Origin: Limnohabitans sp. Rim28
GTDB taxonomy: Bacteria > Pseudomonadota > Gammaproteobacteria > Burkholderiales > Burkholderiaceae_C
Length of the DNA: 64,000 nucleotides
Direction of reading: 5' to 3'
Assembly (NCBI RefSeq): GCF_000293865.2
Contig: NZ_ALKN02000010.1
Location: forward strand, 62,001 to 126,000
Shown here piece by piece: positions 61,322-64,000 of the stretch (position 1 is its first letter; each line of letters starts with the position of its first letter). A program made the translations under genes and the position numbers. The notes beneath the pieces were generated by a model that was not told the DNA's origin, made no database searches, and saw only the letters and a list, made by a program, of their open reading frames with translations.

Positions 61322-61840
61322 ATGTCCGATATCCAAGTCCGATTTGCCAAACTCCAAGACGCGCCCGCCGTGGCCGCCTTGCACCTCCATGCCTGCCGCA
61401 TGGCGTATGCCGGGCAAGTGCCCGATGCCCATTGGGACGCCACACCCATGCCCAAGCGGATCTCGTATTGGAAAGAGGCGATCGAGTACGGCGAGCCGCA
61501 AGTCATCGTGGCCACCCAAGGGCAAGACATTGTGGGTTTTGTGGGGTTTGACCGTTCGCGCGACCCCAAGTCCAAAAACACCACGGGAGAGATCTGGGCG
61601 ATTTACGCCGCCCCAGACCGCATTGGCCAAGGTGTGGGCCTGGCTTTGTGGGACGCGGCCCGCGAAGGCCTGGAAGACGAAGACTGCACCGAAGTGACCG
61701 TGTGGTTGCCTTTGCTGCATGAGCAAACATTGCGTTTTCATGACCTGGCCGGTTTCAAACGCGAGATGAACACCGCCCGCACCGTGCCCTTGGGCGGCGT
61801 CAAGGTGGAAGAGGTTCGCCTCAAACGCAAGCTGGGCTGA
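61322..61840 (+). CDS. GNAT-family N-acetyltransferase
   Basis: 172 residues. GNAT fold with IRFA-like start (MSDIQVRFAKLQDAPAVAAL), the acetyl-CoA-binding turn IYAAPDRIGQGVGLALWDAA (motif A, Q/RxxGxG/A) and a C-terminal FHDLAGFKRE motif. It acetylates an unknown amine. It diverges from the cytochrome genes and is followed by dusC 10 bases later, so a joint transcript is likely. Confidence 0.9.
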   Translation: MSDIQVRFAKLQDAPAVAALHLHACRMAYAGQVPDAHWDATPMPKRISYWKEAIEYGEPQVIVATQGQDIVGFVGFDRSRDPKSKNTTGEIWAIYAAPDRIGQGVGLALWDAAREGLEDEDCTEVTVWLPLLHEQTLRFHDLAGFKREMNTARTVPLGGVKVEEVRLKRKLG

Positions 61841-61850
61841 CCGTCAAGAC

Positions 61851-62843
61851 ATGCAAATCATGCTGGCCCCCATGGAGGGGCTGCTCGACCACACCTTGCG
61901 CGATGTGCTGACCCGGGTCGGCGGGGTGGACGTGTGTGTGTCCGAATTCATCCGGGTCACCAACACGGTCTTGCCGCGCCGTGCTTTTGAGCGTGTGGCG
62001 CCCGAGTTGCGCAACCAAAGCTGCACGGCTGCCGGGGTGCCGGTCAAGGTGCAGCTCTTGGGTTCGGACCCGATTTGCCTGGCCGACAATGCTGCCGCCC
62101 TGGCTGAATTGGCGCCGTATGGCATTGACTTGAACTTTGGCTGTCCAGCCAAAACGGTGAACCAGCACCGCGGCGGTGCGGTCTTGCTGGATGAGCCTGA
62201 ACTGGTGGGCCAGATCGTGGCGGCGGTTCGCCGGGCTGTACCAGCGCACATTCCAGTGTCGGCCAAGATGCGACTGGGCTACAACGATGACAGCCGCGCC
62301 GAGGACTGCGCCTTGGCCATCGAGGCGGCCGGAGCGAGTGAGTTGGTGGTGCATGCCCGCACCAAAGCCCATGGCTACAGGCCACCGGCTTATTGGGACC
62401 GTATCGCCGACTTGCGACAGCATGTGCGTTTGCCGATCGTGGCCAATGGCGAAATATGGACCGTGGCCGATGCCTTGCGTTGCCAAGAGGTGACGGGCTG
62501 TGATCGTCTGATGATCGGTCGCGGCATGGTGACCGATCCGGGCTTGGCCTTGGCCATTGCACACCAGCGCAGGACTGGCGATGTCCTGTCACCCGGCCAA
62601 GGCGTGGCTTGGACTGTGATGCTCGCTTTGATGCAGGTTTTTTGGGTGGGCGTGAGTGCGCGTGTGGCCACTCGCCACCGGGCGGGGCGGCTCAAGCAAT
62701 GGCTCAACTACATGCGCCGTGTGTACCCTCAAGCACAGCAGGCTTTTGATGACCTGCGCTTGGTGCACGACGCTGACAAGATCGACGCGTGGTTGATGGC
62801 GCAGCAGGCAGAGGCTGCGCCTGCAATCCTTCTCGGGTCTTAG
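61851..62843 (+). CDS. dusC: tRNA-dihydrouridine(16) synthase
   Basis: 330 residues. FMN TIM-barrel start LAPMEGLLDHTLRDVL, catalytic C98 in NFGCPAKTVNQHRGGA (the same position as E. coli DusC), and ANGEIWT and MIGRGMVTDPGLA. The C-terminal helical domain recognises tRNA. The CPAKTVN form and the LAPMEG start fit DusC, which makes dihydrouridine at tRNA position 16, rather than DusA or DusB. Its end overlaps the convergent Hpt gene by 4 bases. Confidence 0.95.
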   Translation: MQIMLAPMEGLLDHTLRDVLTRVGGVDVCVSEFIRVTNTVLPRRAFERVAPELRNQSCTAAGVPVKVQLLGSDPICLADNAAALAELAPYGIDLNFGCPAKTVNQHRGGAVLLDEPELVGQIVAAVRRAVPAHIPVSAKMRLGYNDDSRAEDCALAIEAAGASELVVHARTKAHGYRPPAYWDRIADLRQHVRLPIVANGEIWTVADALRCQEVTGCDRLMIGRGMVTDPGLALAIAHQRRTGDVLSPGQGVAWTVMLALMQVFWVGVSARVATRHRAGRLKQWLNYMRRVYPQAQQAFDDLRLVHDADKIDAWLMAQQAEAAPAILLGS

Positions 62844-63205
62844 GTCTGGTTTTGCGGGGCCATGTGCGCCAGCACTTCTTGGCGCAGGGCCTCGAGCTTG
62901 GGCGCCAAAAGAGAATAAGCAGCGCTTAGATCGGCCGCCTTGGCATGCTTACTCATGTCCTCCACTTGCACGACGTGCGCCACCAAGCTGTCTGCACAAA
63001 AAACCGGGGCGAAACCCTTGAGTTGATGCAGGATGCGGTTAGCACCCAGCACATCTCCTGTGTCGAGCAGGGCTTGGAGTCGGGGCAAGTCATCGCTCAA
63101 GGTCTCATGGAGCGTTTTGAGCAAAGACAACACGTCTTGCTTGTCACCAATGAATTCCATAGCCCGGTCGATGGACAGAAATTCTGGCAATGGCGTGAGG
63201 TTCAT
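62840..63205 (-). CDS. Hpt-domain phosphotransfer protein
   Basis: About 121 residues, helical, with the phosphorylation motif ILHQLKGFAPVFCADSL: the His of HxLKG is the phosphate carrier. Single-domain Hpt proteins shuttle phosphate between hybrid kinases and response regulators. No kinase is adjacent; the reversed HTH-receiver protein at 51388 is a possible but unproven partner. An in-frame ATG at 63226 would add 7 residues. It ends within 4 bases of the convergent dusC. Confidence 0.88.
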   Translation of the reverse strand: MNLTPLPEFLSIDRAMEFIGDKQDVLSLLKTLHETLSDDLPRLQALLDTGDVLGANRILHQLKGFAPVFCADSLVAHVVQVEDMSKHAKAADLSAAYSLLAPKLEALRQEVLAHMAPQNQT

Positions 63206-63274
63206 GGGGCAGACTGAGGTGGGCATGGCGTTGCTGTGAGCACGTTGTTTATGACGGAAGCAAACGCATCCATT

Positions 63275-64000
63275 TTAGTCAAGCAATGCCGCCAGACCCA
63301 ACTCTGGCTCAAAGCGTTGGTTGATGAACATCAAACGACTGGGTCCAGGAAAGGCAGCTTGTCTGACGGAGTGGCGTGGGTCGCCCGGGTAGCAGATGGT
63401 GCGAACGCCGTCGTGGTCATAAGGTTCGGGCTCGATCACCGGAGGGCGTCGGTTCTGAGCTTCGGCCAGCACACTGTGGGCATTGGGGTGACGGCTCAGG
63501 TGCACCAAACTCATGATTTGGGGAGGAGCCAACTCGATCTCTCGGTTCCAGTAACGCAATAGCGCATCGCGAGGGTTGATCCACAGGACTTCCGTGGCTT
63601 CATGGTTGTCGTGCTCAGCCAACTGGTCATCGGGCACTTGGGTGACAAAAAAGCGTGTGTCAAAGCGCTTGTTCGTCACCGAAGCTTTGCGCGGCGTGAT
63701 CCATCTGCACCAAGGCAGCAGCGCATCGGTGTGCAATGACAACGCTTGGGCTTGAAAGGCAGCATGCCAGCTTTGACCGCTGCGCAGCGCTTGCAGCAAT
63801 TGACTGGCTTGGAGCATGGGATGCGATGTGCAGCCGAGCAGCACCCGGCATTCTTCGTAAGCCTCACGCATGGCAGCCACAAACAGACCAGAAGCACGTT
63901 CGCTTGGCAAGTCAGGTTCGTTCAGCCTTTCGTGCAGCGTGGCGCTGTCTTGGCTCAAGCGTTGTTGCCAGAGCGGGTCTTGGTCCTCTGGGTCGAGCTT
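63275..64000 (-). CDS. Nudix hydrolase (N-terminus outside window)
   Basis: About 241 residues are in the window and the frame is open at the right edge. The Nudix helix motif REAYEECRVLLG (the REUxEExGU part) is visible, within a larger protein of the NUDT19 type that carries a long insert after the Nudix helix. PRRASVTNKRFDTRFFVTQVP-like strands follow. Nudix enzymes of this group cleave CoA and acyl-CoA; the substrate here is not established. The true start lies beyond position 64000. Confidence 0.82.
   Translation of the reverse strand, partial: KLDPEDQDPLWQQRLSQDSATLHERLNEPDLPSERASGLFVAAMREAYEECRVLLGCTSHPMLQASQLLQALRSGQSWHAAFQAQALSLHTDALLPWCRWITPRKASVTNKRFDTRFFVTQVPDDQLAEHDNHEATEVLWINPRDALLRYWNREIELAPPQIMSLVHLSRHPNAHSVLAEAQNRRPPVIEPEPYDHDGVRTICYPGDPRHSVRQAAFPGPSRLMFINQRFEPELGLAALLD

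Overview
The window looks like a stretch of ordinary chromosome from a high-GC betaproteobacterium, most likely a Comamonadaceae member of the Limnohabitans/Rhodoferax/Acidovorax type. This is inferred from protein resemblance (a BktB-like thiolase close to that of Cupriavidus, a Bug-family binding protein, a GcdH gene divergent from a LysR gene, many TRAP transporters) and from the dense, GC-rich coding. Base composition was not computed. I found no rRNA, tRNA, insertion sequence, phage, CRISPR array or origin. About 64 genes are supported; the first and last are cut by the window edges.

Layout. 1-1195: an outer-membrane protein (partial) divergent from a His-rich Fur-family regulator, with a 24-bp Fur/Zur-like palindrome between them. 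1210-8687: one leftward efflux operon, tetR - adaptor - RND pump - PIMT-like methyltransferase - rhodanese - tolC. 8820-10996: glutaryl-CoA dehydrogenase divergent from a LysR regulator. 11025-15173: housekeeping genes (msrA, an AEC transporter, an alpha/beta hydrolase lacking its usual His, pdxH, a ChaC-like gene, a small membrane protein). 15341-17820: edd-eda, the Entner-Doudoroff pair. 17821-20316: a leftward operon of SDR, thioesterase, glyoxalase I and an SDR-fold protein with the halohydrin dehalogenase fingerprint. 20451-23274: a zinc-ribbon protein, a RIO kinase, a DTW tRNA-modifying enzyme and a pirin.

23275-44833 is a sugar-acid catabolism region. It holds KDPGal aldolase, KDGal kinase and KDG kinase in one overlapping operon, divergent from a PLP enzyme that could be a D-glucosaminate dehydratase. 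Next come a D-erythronate dehydrogenase, an IlvD/Edd-type sugar-acid dehydratase, a FadR-type regulator with two matched operators, and a TRAP transporter with an enolase-superfamily dehydratase. A nine-gene leftward operon follows (2-ketoacid reductase, gluconokinase, EthD-like protein, second TRAP system, 5-ketogluconate reductase, idonate dehydrogenase, SDR), facing a LacI regulator with two matched palindromic operators. With edd-eda upstream, the window encodes a complete route from L-idonate or ketogluconates through gluconate and 6-phosphogluconate to pyruvate and glyceraldehyde 3-phosphate.

44933-51319: a cupin, an RNA helicase with an RG-rich tail, a Bug binding protein, a DEDDh exonuclease and EttA. 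51388-52023: a regulator with its DNA-binding domain ahead of its receiver domain. 52252-56878: acyl-CoA synthetase, luciferase-like flavin oxidoreductase, a short core-MetE methionine synthase and a 2-oxoglutarate dioxygenase, all rightward and closed by a strong terminator. 56972-61225: a leftward run of bktB, an SDR and two multiheme cytochromes c. 61322 to the end: a GNAT acetyltransferase, dusC, an Hpt protein and a partial Nudix hydrolase.

The most useful leads are the halohydrin-dehalogenase-like SDR, the FadR and LacI operator pairs that define the sugar-acid regulons, the proposed glucosaminate pair, and the core-MetE/dioxygenase neighbourhood.
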